Shown here piece by piece: positions 43,382 through 56,283 of a stretch of 64,000 nt of DNA. The stretch spans positions 59,454,501 through 59,518,500 of the forward strand of contig CP142457.1 of NCBI GenBank assembly GCA_038049695.1. Direction: 5' to 3'. This DNA comes from Cinnamomum chago (lineage: Eukaryota; Streptophyta; Magnoliopsida; Laurales; Lauraceae). Position numbers and translations under genes: made by a program. The stretch's first letter is position 1; every line of letters starts with the position of its first letter. Below the pieces are notes generated by a model. The model was not told the DNA's origin. It did no database searches and saw only the letters and a program-made list of their open reading frames with translations.

Positions 43382-44215
43382 GAGCAATATTTAAGTGAGG
43401 GAGGGGAGGTTTCAAGTACAAAAAGAGTTTTTTTACTTGAAAGGAGTACACCATTTTATATTTGAAATCTCTTCAAAAAGAAAGTTATTCACCACACATG
43501 GTAAGAGAATCCCTCACTTGAATACCCTATATATATATAATGAAATAGGGATAGTACCATATACCAGATAGGGAGCGCTACAAGCCCTTTTAGGAAGGGG
43601 CATTTTGTACTTTGGGATATATATATTCTCATTTTATTTCAAAGGTTTTCTTCTTCACTTAGTTTCTTATGATTCTAAATGCTGTCATTTCATACTTTTA
43701 GAACTGCAATTTTGTTCATATTTAGTACAACGTTATGATCATGTTATCACAATTTTGAAATTTATAAATTACATATATATTTTTTTTATAAAGATTAGTT
43801 TTGATTGCAATTTTGACCATCTCAATATGATTCATATAAAATAACGTTATCTTAAACTTGTCAAATTCTGCTATCCACACATTCACAACTTTACCTCTAA
43901 TAAAAATAGAGGAAAAGGTTCTTTTACAATTTTTCATCTACAAAGAGTGGGAAAAAAACCTGCATTTGCTGCATTTGCTACGTTGACCAATGAAAAGTTC
44001 CAATTGTAAGTTTTCCACTGCTAAAGAGTGGAGGAAAATATGCATTTGCTACTTTACCATAGATAAGTTTGGTGATGAAGTGGTAGAGCTCCATTTGAAA
44101 CTTTTCCTTTGCTAAGAGCGGAGCATTTGCTACTTTACACTCATTAGTCTAGTGGTAAAGCTCCATTTGTAGTTTTTCCTTTGCTAAGAGTGGATGAAAA
44201 CATGCACTTGCTATA
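43005..44215 (+). repeat. Long dispersed repeat, block B, interrupted by a MITE
   Basis: Diverged, same-orientation copy of block A about 2.3 kb downstream. Unlike block A it carries a (ct)n(ta)n run (about 43332-43380) and a foldback MITE (43382-43527) at the point where block A has only (ta)n. It ends in about four variants of the 'ctttgctaagagtgga' unit. Confidence 0.8.
43382..43527. mobile_element. Foldback MITE, copy B, opposite orientation to copy A
   Basis: The ends gagcaatatttaagtgaggg and ccctcacttgaataccc are inverted repeats. Internal words (tttcaagtac, caccacacatgg) match the element at 26580-26761 but in reverse order. (ta)n flanks both sides. Confidence 0.8.
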
Positions 44216-44934
44216 GTAACCACCATATAAATTAATGAGAATCAAATATGGGTCCACCTTTGGGATCTCTCTAAGCTCATGTATTTTCCATATTATCTCT
44301 TGATACAATTGCCATTAAAGAAAAAATCTGAAAAAAAAATTCAAACACCTAAAACCAAAAGGACATGCAAAGAAGGATAGAAGAATCAAAACCTAATTGG
44401 GATTTCTCATGGTGTTTAGGTGAGTGCGGCAGTGAGGGGAAAATGTATGGGTAAAATAGACAGATAGAGAGAGAAAGGAAGATTTGCTAATTGTTTTGAG
44501 GAGTGATGAAATTAACACTAGTCCATTTTGCCTCTATTAACTTACATTTTTTTATCAATTAACTTAATTATAATTAAGTTATAATTAATGTGAAGAGTTT
44601 TGGGAATCTGAAGAGCTATTCCGTGAGTCAAAATTTTAAATTATAATTAAAGTGGAAAGGCTGCGGACTTGAGGAGGCATTTTGGGAGTCAATTATTTAT
44701 AGGGAGGGATCGATTGTGCTAATTGGAGTTGAATTGAGGCTGATTTCTCAATTAGAATCAGTCTATTTCATAATATATATATATATAATATAATATAATA
44801 GGCCCTACAAAAGTTCATCATATAATTATCCTCACTATGTGAATTTGGAGGACCAAATAAGTTTTATAAGCCATCTGAGCAGTGTTATGCAAATCAGACC
44901 AGATTGGCTGGTTGAACCAGGTTCGACTAAAATC

Positions 44935-45105
44935 ATTAAAGGGCCAGCCTAGTGCAGGAGGCTCCCACCACTGTAGGGTCTGAGGAGGGTCAGATCCCTT
45001 CCGCAAGTGGAGAGCTTATTTCCGTGTTTCGAACCTGTGACGCTTGGGTTGCAATGGAGTAACCTTACTTATGCGCCAACGCTCGCCCTTTGTTTGACTA
45101 AAACC
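44935..45105 (-). mobile_element. Au-type SINE with ~10-bp TSD
   Basis: Read on minus, the insert 44945-45095 has the Au SINE layout: a tRNA-like head with box A (gttggcgcataagtaagg) and box B (caggttcgaaac), then a body ending gggagcctcctgcactaggc. Imperfect repeats gactaaaatc (44935-44944) and gactaaaacc (45096-45105) look like the target duplication. It is shorter than the usual Au length I remember, with missing sequence in the middle. The family name is from memory of the consensus. Confidence 0.85.
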
Positions 45106-47700
45106 AGTGTCTTCATCAATCTGGTTAGATCAAGATTGGGGTACTGATCAAAACAGTAAAGATTAAGGTTGAAAAGGGTGGACTGGTATTTATTATTTTT
45201 CCAAAAAGTGTTTACTATTTTTGCGTTAGTTTTAAACCTGATAGTCTAGCTGGGTTGGACCAAGCTGTCCACGCCACCGGTCCACCTTCCAGTCCCATTT
45301 TTAAAACACTGCAGCTGGGACAGGTTAGACTCTCAACTAATGAGATCTAAGGTGGCATATGAATGAGGTCCATTATAACACAAAGCCTTAGGTCAAATAG
45401 ACCAAAATCGAGATCGTTAGGAGTATCTACCTTCACAGATGCAACCAGATACAACCAGTGAAGGAAGAGATCCTTTTTAATCTCTTATGACTTTTGCTAA
45501 ATCTAACGTTGAACTCAACAACAACTAAAATCTGGCACATTCCCCACGGTTCCTCTCTCTTCTCAAGCTAGAGGTCCTGGTATTGATCACCGATTCCCTC
45601 CTTTTTCATGAACCGAAGTTTGAGTCTACTAGGGCTACCACCTAGGGGTCACAGGGATTTTATTCGGCTTCTCTCTGAGGCCAGAGGGAATAGTCTAGTC
45701 CAAAAGATTAGGAACCCTCCATTAACAAAAAATAAAAAATAAAAAAATCTTGCACATTCCAAATACAAATGGTGTGGGTTTGAGCTCTTTGAAAATGCGC
45801 CTTGCCTTGACACCCTCCTAGAACCTATGTGTACAGTTGCCTCAAATTGGATCTCTAAAACCAAATACAATGGATCACTTCTCTTTTGACAAAGCTTTTT
45901 TTTTTTTTTAGTTTGGTTAGCCACCAATCACATGGGTTATGCAAAAACCCAATCACACTTCAGGGCTGGTTAGTTGCTGAAATTTCTAACAGGAATTCAA
46001 CCCTGTTGGGTTGCAAATTCCCACCAGAAATTTTCAGCAGAATTCTTCCTTTCCTTCCTCAAGTTTGCTCTGACTGATGGAATTTTTTTTTTTTACACTG
46101 TGATGTATTAAACACTTTGCAGAGGGGGGGAAACTTTCCTTTTACAGTAGCATTTGGTGAATTCCGAAGAGAAATTTGGGATATCTCTCATCTGAATCTT
46201 TTGAGTGTCCAACAGACTCCCATCTAAACTTTGACTCTAGTGGGCTACTTGTCGATCCTCTGACTATTGTTACATAAAACCTGGCTTACCCAGAGAGACC
46301 AAATGCAACAACATTATTTCTACTGACCTGTAAGTCTTAACTTTACTTCCAACTCCAACGACTTTAACAACATGTCTCATCTCATACCAAAAAATATATT
46401 CCTTCCGACCACTTAAAATTAGAGTTAACATCATATTGACAAAGTTAGAACTAATACAAGGTCGTCGCTTTCTAAATGACATAGTGCCTTGACACTTGGA
46501 CGGTAGTAGCAAAAACTCAACAATTTTCTACTGTTGATAGACATTTCGTATTGGGATGAACATAGTTTTTTATTTTATTTACATGTTTGCTATAGGAGAA
46601 GTATGATTCTTCAAGTGACCCATTTGTCTACACAAATCAAAACATGTGTGAAGTGGTTGCACACAATCTTCCACCAATAAGAAGCTTGATTACTATTGAA
46701 TCAAGAGGCATGTTTGTGGGGTGCACTCAATTCCCATTGAACCGATGGAGATTCTCCAACTTTAGATATTTATTTCTATCATGTATTCATTTTATGACTT
46801 TATATCATATGATAAAAACAATCTATGTAGTTGAATTTTAGTAATTGTCTAACTTTAAAACTCTCTTTCTGCCTGCTTGGATTAAATGGGCGTTACAAAT
46901 ATGTTAGTGGGTCAACTTTTTTATTTGAGCAAATAGTTCCTTTGAGCAGATAGTTCCTTTGGTTTTTATTGCTACAAGTACAGTCAAAATTCTAAAGCTG
47001 CCAACCTTAATATATGGGCCATTATCATGAAGCATATTGGCAATATCGCTAGCTATGTGGTGCTTTAGGCTTCGTTCTATGTTTGGTAAACCATATTCAT
47101 AATATTATATGTAAATATAAGGAGCAGATTAGTAGTCAGCAGAACCACTGAATTACTTGAGCTCTTTGAACGGTTGGTTCCTATTGTTTGGTGCTTCCAC
47201 CATTTCCTACTTTAAAAAAATGAGGATTGAAGAATCACTTGGAGAAAAGATCATTATCATGTCTGGGAACAAGTTGTATGTCTTCACTCGGTGCATATGA
47301 AGAGGACTGGTGGAGCACCATCAATTTCCAACAGTTGGTGGATGGCTGGTGGGATGGGATTATCAGCCATTCCAATATTTGGATGTATGTGTAGCCACAT
47401 TTCTATTGAGCAAGGTGAGGAAAGATTGGTGGTTAAAAAAAAAAATTTATATTTGCTGCGGCCCCTTTTCATTAAAAAGAAGAAAAAAAAAAAACGCACA
47501 ATTGAGCAAAACTAAAAAAAAAAACATTTCTGACCGTGGTTAAGAAAAAATAGTTTCATATGAAAAGGAAAAGAGATGCTACACAAACATGCCTAATAAA
47601 AGATCAACTCATGTTGGAATCACGGTTGAATATGGGGGAGCTTAGACCCAAGTCCAACCCAAAGCTTGTCTTATTCTGCTAGTATGTGATGTGTTTAATA
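45106..47700. other. Gene-free intergenic stretch
   Basis: Short open frames around 46270-46840 showed no domain I could recognise. T-runs occur near 45896 and 46085, and A-runs near 47440-47525. No delimited element was found. Confidence 0.45.
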
Positions 47701-48098
47701 TATGGTTGTAAACGGGTCGGTTCCGGTCCGGGTGGGTCCATAGTGGATCCCGAACCAAAACCGTTAAGGTGAAGGTGAAACCGAATCTGGACCCGGAACT
47801 ATTTCGGAACCGGTTTCTTGACTTCAGAACCAAAACCAGAAACATCTATGGGACGAGTCTGAATCCGAGTCCAAAGTTAGGTAGAGAATGATATTAAAAA
47901 AACATGATTTTTATGAGAGATTTTTGAAAATTAAGATAATATGTCGGTATCGGATCCACGGATCCGAATTAAAGTGGAACTGGATCCGGACTCATTTACT
48001 CATCGAGGCCTAAATAAGAATCCAGATCCGATTTTTAACGGAACAAAACCTCAAAATAATCAAAGAAACGGATACTAATTTACATCCCTAATTTAATA
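47693..48098. mobile_element. hAT-like MITE, 390 bp
   Basis: Element 47701-48090 begins tatggttgtaaacgggtc and ends with the inverted match atttacatcccta. The flanking 8-bp repeats are gtttaata and atttaata (one mismatch). It is rich in 'ggatccgg'/'ccgaacc' words. It has no transposase. Confidence 0.85.
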
Positions 48099-49281
48099 TA
48101 CACCCATGGGCTGGATTCTGGCATGTCCCGGCATTTTACGCCCAAAGAGCCATGAACTTTTGCAAAAGGGTTGAATCTGACCGAATTTTTCAGCAGGCAG
48201 TTAAAACCGGCCATGCCCACTAAATAACGAAACGGGCGTTCATAGGTTTTAATGTTCACCCTTGTTAGTATCACTGCAATGTGATCCTACCAAAGTCCTT
48301 TCACATTAAAAATAGCACTCTGTCTGCACCCCCTTCATTTCATTGGGTTCCCACCATGTACAGGACAAGATCTGAACCGACCACACTCTAGAGGTGATCT
48401 CATTTCATTGAGAGTGGTGGGTGAAAATGGGCTGTCTCCGACCTAGGTTTGGACATGATATTTTAAGGCCGGTGATCAAAGCCCACCACTGAAAGTCAAG
48501 TTCGTCTAGAAGTGTGGGGGCCAAGTTGCCATTTCAAAGCCTTGGCCTATCAGCGCCTACTTAAGGACACTGACTTCTCAATTGTCTGAAATATGACACT
48601 TCTACATCAAAACCTTAACTCATGTAGACATATAGGATTAGGCTGCACAACCACCCATTACACATGCTTTTGAGACAGTACAATCTCATGAGTATGTATT
48701 TTATATGGTATGCTTCATGGTATGATATCTTGTACACAATGACATATATAAAAAAATAACTAGGATTAATGACCCTAACAACCTATTTGTGAAATTAAAT
48801 GATTATCAAATAAAGAACAATTCTAATTTATACTTTACAAAAAAATAAGAAAACATACGGTTCTGCGATTTTGTGGGGAGTCATTTGTTTGTACTTATTT
48901 ACACATGTAAATGATACACGTGCATAATATTTATATATGATCATGACTTATAATAAGAAAGGTTATATTCAAATTAAATTTTACGCACACACAGTAGAGA
49001 CGTAAAAGTGTTACAAACCTTTTGATTAGAGGAGCGCAAGTACAAGTGATGCATAGATTTCACTTCAAAACTTATCATCATTTATTAATCCATCATTTCA
49101 AAACTAATTTTTCATCTTAAACATTCATAGATTTATAAATAAAAGAAACATTTTAATATAAAATCCAAATCTTCCAAACGTAAAAACGGTGCTCCCAAAT
49201 AAACAAATAATGTCATCTCATATCCAAATTTCACCTATGTAAATTTCATTTTCATACCCCAGACATAAAATACAATCTATC
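48091..49281. other. Gene-free AT-rich stretch
   Basis: No coding similarity, no repeat pairs and no inverted repeats that I could define. Confidence 0.45.
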
Positions 49282-49670
49282 TAGTGATGTAAATGGGTCA
49301 TTGATTCTCCGATTATCCTAAGGTTCTGACCTGTTAAAAATTGGATTTGGGTTCTTATTTAGATCCTGATAAGCTAATGGGTTTGGGTCCGATTCTATCT
49401 TGGTTTGGACCCATGGACTTGAGACCCAATATACTACCTTAATTTTAAAAAATTTCTTATAAAAATCATATATTTTTTAATATCATTCTCTATTTAGATT
49501 TGAACCCGAACCCAAATCCATCTCATATATGGTTCTAATTTGGGTTCCGAAACTAAAAAACCAGTTTCGAAATCATTTTTGAATCTGAATTTTTGGTTCG
49601 ACATTTTTCTTGATGGTTCACATTTCGGGCCCACCTTGGACACCGATCAGTTTACAACGCTAAATCTAAC
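49274..49670. mobile_element. hAT-like MITE, 381 bp, opposite orientation
   Basis: Element 49282-49662 begins tagtgatgtaaatgggtc and ends gtttacaacgcta. The 8-bp flanks aatctatc and aatctaac match at 7 of 8 positions. Internal text (aatttcttataaaaatcata, tatcattctctatttag) is the reverse complement of text in the element at 47701-48090, so both belong to one family. Confidence 0.83.
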
Positions 49671-50443
49671 GTGACCTTAATTAGTAGTAAATGCATGGTC
49701 TCCCAAGTCCTAAGCAGGCTGACAGCTTTTAAATAAAACACAAGTCTCAAATAGTACCAGTTCCAATCAGCAACCAACGCCATAACACCAATGCTGCATC
49801 CGATCATAGTCAGCAGAACGTGAAGAACGAGACTCACACATAATATAGGCACATACGTACACACACACGTAACAGACCTACTAGAGAAATATTCTTTATC
49901 ACACATTCCCCTTCCCAAGACAAAAGCAATATCCACGACCACAAAAAACAGGGATCTCCAAACCACAGATGTTATTACAAGCTAATACACACATAAACTC
50001 TGTGCATTACCATCGGCTTCATGTGATAAGATTTGCGGCCTTTCAATTCACCGCTAGATGTAGAATCGCTTGTAGTAGAAAACAAATGACCAGAAAGAGA
50101 GAGAGTGCTAAAATACCAGGCCGATGAGGACGTGTCCCTATGGTAATCTAAATCAGACGCTTCTCTACCTCTCCCTCTTCGGATCCTTATCTGAAATCCT
50201 TCTCTTCCTTTGTCTTCTTCTGTTTCATTTGTAGCTCGCTCTGCATCCATTGATATAAATCTTTGAATTCCTTCCTCCTCTTTCTCTCCTTATCACTTTC
50301 TCTATCTATCTCTTTAACTTTCCTGAATTTCAACTTTCTGGGTCCGTTTTTTTTTCTCTCCCCAAACCCTCGAATCGGGTGCTTCATCGCTGAAATCTTG
50401 ATCGAGTCGAGGGTTTGTTTTTTTTTTTTTTTTTTTTGAATTT

Positions 50444-53400
50444 ATGGCGGTAGTTTGGAAGATGCTGTTGGAGATTTTGCAGAGGCCGACGGGGGGAGAT
50501 GTTGTGGTGGAGCTCGTGCTTTTTTTAGGGCCGGTTTGGATTGCGGTTCTGGTGGGGTTGGTGGTGGGATGGGCTTGGAAGCCGAGATGGGCTAATTTGG
50601 GGAGAGAGAAATCGGACTTGAAGGTTTCGAGATCGTCGTCGGAGATGGTGGAAAGGGAGGTGGTGGCTTCTGGGTCGGAGTCGGAGGGTTTGGTTTTACC
50701 TTCATCAGGGTTTAATTTTATGCCTAGGTTGGATTCGATTAAGGCGCAGCTGCCCCAGAATTTTATTGCTTGGGTTTCGGAGGATAGGGTTAAGAAGGAT
50801 GCATTTGAAAGTGAGACAGCACCAGCCAATTCAGACTGCAGGTATGCTAGTGTTTTTTTTTTTGTCTAGCTATTAAATCACGTTTCTCGTGCGAATTTGA
50901 GATTTTATTGGGTGGATTTGAAATTCTTGTGTTTGGGGTCACTTGGATGAGATTCTTGTCTTTCCCAATTTTAGCAGAACAAATGGTGAACTGTTGTGTT
51001 ATGCATTTAGTGGGGGCATAGAATAGAAATAGGAAGAACAGAATTTCTGCTCCTGGTTGGAGTCGGTCCGATGCCAATATTGAATTGGGTGGTAAAGACC
51101 GTGAAAAATATGATGTCTTGTGTGATTTTATGGCACCCACAAATGCATAGCAGAATGGATAGCTGAAGCTCTGCCAAATATTTCAATGAATTGGAATTCA
51201 TGGAATCCTTAAAACAAAGCCTTGGTTTTTTGTACTTGACTGTCGGTTTGGCAATCCAATTTTGTTCTTCCAGTGCACCACGGGTTGAAAATGAACAATT
51301 GGCTGTGACGAACGAGGATTTAGAGCATCTATGCCAGCTCGTTGAGGTTAAGGATGGAGGTCCTACATGGCTACAGATGATGGATCGTTCCTCGTCGACT
51401 ATGTGCTATCAAGCTTGGCGGAGAGATCCTGAGGTACCTGCTTGAATAAATCTGATTCAGTTTGCTACCAAATCTGTAAAGACTTAATTCAGGAGAACCT
51501 CCTTTCTGTTTCTGAACTGTGCCTGTTCCTATTTGTTTAATTGAGGTTTTTTTTTTTTTTTTTTTTTTGTTTCCTCTCTTTTAAATTGTGTTGTGGTAGA
51601 TTGGCCCGCCTCAGTATCGAAGCAGAACAGTCTTTGAGGATGCAACACCTGAGCTTGTGAGGGACTTCTTCTGGGACGATGAATTCCGAATCCAATCTAA
51701 ATGGGATGACATGCTTATACATTCTGAAACGTTGGAGGAGTGCCCCACCACAGGAACTATGGTAGTCCACTGGATTCGGAAGGTGTGAATGATTACACTG
51801 GAACTGAAGATTGTAACAGTCTCTTGGATGACTTTTTCTCACAGTTGTTTTTTCTTTTTACCTGGCAGTTTCCCTTCTTCTGTAGCGACAGGGAATACAC
51901 AATAGGTCGTCGGATTTGGGAGTCAGGAAGAACATATTATTGTGTTACAAAGGTATGGAAGTCAATCAGGATTGTCATTGTATTCTTTTCATTCGGTCGT
52001 TGCTTTGCATGGCTGATAATTCTGCTTGTGTCAAGAAGCATCTTCTCACGGATGGTAATCTGCCATTTCTCTAGATATGTGGTTCCATTGAGACGGCCTC
52101 CTATGGAATCTGCCATATTGTTAACCCACCTCAAGAGTTCTATTTACGTTTACTTTGTTGAGAGGAATTGCTGTACTTTGTTTATTTATTTTTTTACTGG
52201 AAATATCATCATTTATGGGGTATTATATAGTTATTAATTTTTCTTTGTATCTAAGGCGGATATTACAACTTTAAGAACCCTTCTGAACAGAAGCGCAAAA
52301 ACATTAACAATTGCAGGCCTCCCCATTGGAAACTTGGAAAATTCATTGTTTTGTACCATATGAGCCATCAATGACAAACTAATGTTTGCTTCCTTCGCTG
52401 CCTATGTAGCCCAAGATATCGAATATATGAGTATGACTGCTTTGCTTAATAATAAAATGTTGTTGCTAGATCATATTGAAAGAAAGAAAATCTTAATACA
52501 GAATGCATGCATATGGTGTAGATCTAGCAAGGAGTTGGTGGATCATTTTCTCCTTCGTTGTCTAAATACCTTTGTTTGGAATGCCGTTTTTATCCTTCCA
52601 GCCCTAACGGGTGTTCAGTCCAAGTGTAAGGTATTTTTTCCCCCTAGCTGCTTGTGGAACAGAGAAATTGGAGCTTCTCTGCTTGTTCTAATGGTTGACT
52701 AATTTCAAGGCATTACCTGCCTCTGACCTTTCTAGAGATTGGGCCGAGTCATTGGGATTTTTTGTTTTTGGAATCACCAGTTTGAAATGGTCTGCTCCCA
52801 TTACGGTGCCATTAAAAAGGAATGTCATTGGAAGCTCTAGATGTATTCCAGGTCCATATGGCATTGTTAGTTTTCTTAGAAACGAGAGAAGGGAGACTCT
52901 TGTTGGTGTACTCTGGCCTTTGCAAGGGGGGCGGGCGATATAATAGAGATTGGCTATGTGGGCATTTTTAGATTATCAGGTCATCTAGTTTGCTCATTGA
53001 TAGTGAAAGGAGACTATAAGATTGCAATCTCATCAGCTAAAGGTATTTTGCAACATGGCCGATGAGAGACAAAGTTAGCTTTGTATGGATACATCAGTAT
53101 ATAGGATGTATGGATATATTGGCATGTAGGGTGTCTTGAAGTCACAACATTCTACCCCATATAACCATGTATTTGTAGAGGTGTTGAGTTTATTTCTTTT
53201 GAGGGATGTTATGTCAGTCCTAGTTTATCAGACGAAAATTATTGCATCCATATTATTCTCGAAAACAAAACAAGGAGAAATGGAAGACCCTGCAGTCTTA
53301 TTTTTTTCATTATTTAGTGGCCGGTGTTTATTTTATTTTATTTTTGGCTAAGAGACCAGGATATGCGTCAAATTTGTGTGTATGATTAGTGCCCTTTTTG

Positions 53401-55855
53401 ATATCTTTTATAAGATTGGTGCTTCAATATTCTGAATATTTCTTCAAAATGGGGCTCCTATGAACATTTTAGAGATCAGAGTTATTTTTAGTAGCGCTGC
53501 TATTATCTTCTGCATTACCCAAATTTTGGTATGACATGAAAATGCTTATCAATCTATGATAACTGGATACTTGTACATGCCTAACGTACCCTTGTTGAAC
53601 TGAGACGATGCATGTACTAGTGCTAGATATTGCACCGAGACTTCTATAGTACATGTTTAAGATATCCTACAATACTAATTACCGAGTCCATTTATTCATA
53701 TAGTTTTGTTACTTATCAACATTAGAAAGGAATGTAAGCTATACCCATATCTGCGTCTTGGGTTTCCAATAGTGCAAAATCACATCCCTGGCCCAAGTAT
53801 CCATGTGCATGTCCATTATGGCAGACGGTCTTGCTAGGGAAGGAGTTTTTCGCTCTTCTACTTAAATTTTTGTATGTTTTTTCTGTTTTCTGGAGTTGCT
53901 TTCCTTTTTCCTGTTTGACTAAGTAGAGATTTTCTATATAGTCTTTTCGTATTATTTTTTGGTGAAATAAAATTTTACTGTTATAAAAAAATATTTGTAT
54001 CTAAGCATCATAGCTGTCAATAGAAATTTAATTGATGAATGTACTGAGCATCAAAGATCTGTTGTCGTCTTCATTGTTGTCATCACCATCACTGAAAGGG
54101 GCTAATGATTTACTAATTTTCTTGCTAAAGTGGGGGCCATACGATTCACTTCTTGCAGATACTTTTCTCTAATATTTATTGATTAAACGGTTACAAATTG
54201 GCAGTTTAAGGCCTTTGGTGGATTTAAAGTCAACCATTCAATGAATGTTGTTCTGATACAAGATTTACAAGCTAGGGTTTTCCATCTAAAGTTATGACGA
54301 CTCTGGACTCTGGAGGTGGACAGAAATTAAAATGACAGAATGGTAAAATGAGAACCAGCCTCAAATTTGAAAATTGAAAATCATTTTATGTGTCCACTGT
54401 CCACTGTCCACTTGAATGCATTCCAATCAAATGTGAGACTGGGATTGGAAGGTCCGGGTGGGATTAGGAGTACAGAATTATCTTATCAAGTGATCCTAAC
54501 TATTTAGTTAAGGTTCCCAAAGTTTAATAGTTATATATATATATATATAGCTGCTAAATGTTGGGTCTCTTAAAGGATAGGATGATCTGATCAAAGTTGA
54601 CTTTTTGTTCACTTTTAATCTACAATAAGACCTTCCTATCCCTTACCCTTACGGCATGATTGGTATGCATCCACGTGGGTCTTACAAAACAGGTTCTCAA
54701 ATTTTAATTCGAGGCTGGTTCCTTGCCAAACATTATGCTTTTTCAGTCATGCTACGAACTTGTTTTGCCAAATCATTCTGTTTTAAAGTTGAAACAGATG
54801 GTTGTAGGTTTTTCATGTGGCCCACATCTATTTTTCCTTGTTTCAACTTTGTTGCCATCCCCCTGGCTTCCAATGGCATAATCAAGTTACTGCAGCAAAC
54901 CAATGCTGCTTGTTACTATTTGAGAACCCGGTTCCTTTGATTTATCGTTTCCCTCTTCTTATTGTGTAATGAGAAATCTCTTTAAATTCAACTTAACTTT
55001 TCTAGTTGACAATATGTAGTCTCCTGTTATAACGTGATTTCTATTGCCATTCTTTACTGTATTTGTTCTATATTCTGAAGCATCATCCTATTATGCTTCA
55101 GGGAGTACCACACTCTTCTGTTCCGAGGCGCAACAAGCCAAGACGTGTTGACTTGTATTATTCAAGTTGGTGTATTCGGGCAGGTAATAAATATTTTCAA
55201 TTTCTTCTTTTGGATTTATCCCTGCTTGTTTTACATGGAAAAAGAAGAGGTTCTCACGTGTATGTAGTTGCTATTCCTGCCAAAATACCAAAAGCATATT
55301 ACTATGGATTGTCTCAAGCGACCTTTATGCAGATTACATTGTTTAATATCAAAATTACCCTCTGCCATTTGAGTTTCAAACCAATAGTATCTTACTAAGT
55401 TTTTTGTTAAATATGAACCAGTGGAATCGAGCAATGGTCAACTGACTTCATGTGAGGTTCTGCTCTTCCATCATGAAGACATGGGGATTTCTTGGGAGAT
55501 AGCAAAACTGGGTGTGCGGCAGGGGATGTGGGGGGCCGTTAAGAAGATTGAGCCAGGCTTGCGGGCATACCAGGCAGCCAGAAGGTTAGGGGGGCCACTG
55601 TCTCGGTGTGCTTTCATGGCACAAATCAACACCAAGGTTAATCCTGACTACCTACGATCATTGGAAACAACAAATGGTTCATCAGAGATCGAAACATTGA
55701 AATCAAAGGAGAAACCACTGGGGAAGAATATCCCCAAGTTTCTTATCATTGGTGGGGCTGTGGCCCTTGCTTGTAGTCTCGATCGGGGTCTCCTGACCAA
55801 GGCAGTTATATTTGGCATTGCTAGAAGGTTTGCAAAAGTTGGGAGGAGGTTGTGA
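50444..55855 (+). CDS. START-domain lipid-binding protein, membrane-anchored, six exons
   Basis: Probable lipid-transfer or lipid-sensing protein of the plant START (PCTP-like) group. The exons are 50444-50841, 51274-51433, 51600-51782, 51869-51952, 55102-55183 and 55422-55855. All join in phase to give 446 residues. Residues about 20-45 form a hydrophobic membrane segment (LFLGPVWIAVLVGLVVGWAW). The START domain covers roughly residues 145-370, with typical text GGPTWLQMMDRSSSTMCYQ, ATPELVRDFFWDDEFR, EYTIGRRIWESGRTYYCVTK, RVDLYYSSWCIRA and LLFHHEDMGISWEIAKLGVR. The C terminus adds hydrophobic stretches (KFLIIGGAVALACSL). The ATG at 50444 is chosen because it precedes the membrane segment and follows a CT-rich leader (50.2-50.4 kb) with a long T-run. 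Intron 4 (3.1 kb) contains LINE relics. It is convergent with VPS8. The lipid bound cannot be told from sequence. Confidence 0.9.
52380..52980 (+). pseudogene. Decayed LINE zf-RVT/RNase H relic
   Basis: One frame reads NACIWCRSSKELVDHFLLRC, a zinc-binding zf-RVT motif. A second frame shortly after reads WSAPITVPLKRN, then PGPYGIVSFLRNERRETLVG, an RNase H-like start. These are successive parts of a plant L1-like ORF2 with frameshifts and stops. It lies in START gene intron 4, sense orientation. Boundaries are approximate and no TSD was found. Confidence 0.75.
53560..53830. repeat. Dispersed repeat with degenerate 'gtatcc' motifs, copy 2
   Basis: Same order of shared words as 5880-6165 (tatcctac...ccgagtccatttattcatatag, agaaaggaatgtaag, agtgcaaaa, aagtatccatg). 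Its right part seems to continue after the LINE tail at about 53990 (atctaagcatcat against atctggagcatcgt). Confidence 0.55.
53820..53990 (+). mobile_element. Short LINE 3' end
   Basis: It reads ADGLAREGVF and a stop, then a 3' UTR ending ggtgaaataaaattttactg and a short A tail. This closely matches the end of the LINE at 2750-3250, so it is the same subfamily, truncated to about 170 bp. No clear TSD. It appears to sit inside the older repeat at 53560-53830. Confidence 0.75.
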
Positions 55856-56283
55856 TCAGTACTTACTGGGATTCATCTGAGAAGCTACGAATGGAAATTT
55901 TACTCCAGGTGTTCATGACTTTTTGCATATTGCGGATCTGTCTGGAGGACCAACCAGAATTCATAGTGACAACAACATGATGAAAGGCTGTATATGTTTT
56001 TGGTTGAGCCATGATATAGCTCAAGGAAGAGGAGATCGTATGATTGTATTCAATGAAAAAAGCTCTAAAGCTCATTAGCATTAGTATTATAGTGATTGCA
56101 GCTTTCTTTAAATAAGCATTGTTCTTATTGTTATAGCCTGCTTGGTTCAGACAATCTGAATCTGACCAAGTAATTCTGAGTTGTCTAAACCCCACTTTAA
56201 CTAGCCCCGTACCTGTTGACATCAGAAGTTCCCTCATCTGAAAACTCTCTATACCGAAGTTAACCCCTATCCGACAGATTTCA

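Noticed and set aside
46270..46841. Open frames that might be a transposase remnant
   Set aside because: I looked for hAT, MULE and FAR1-type motifs and could not identify any with confidence.
49652..49966. 104-residue minus-strand frame upstream of the START gene
   Set aside because: It overlaps the end of a MITE and lacks family similarity; its hydrophobic look follows from base composition.
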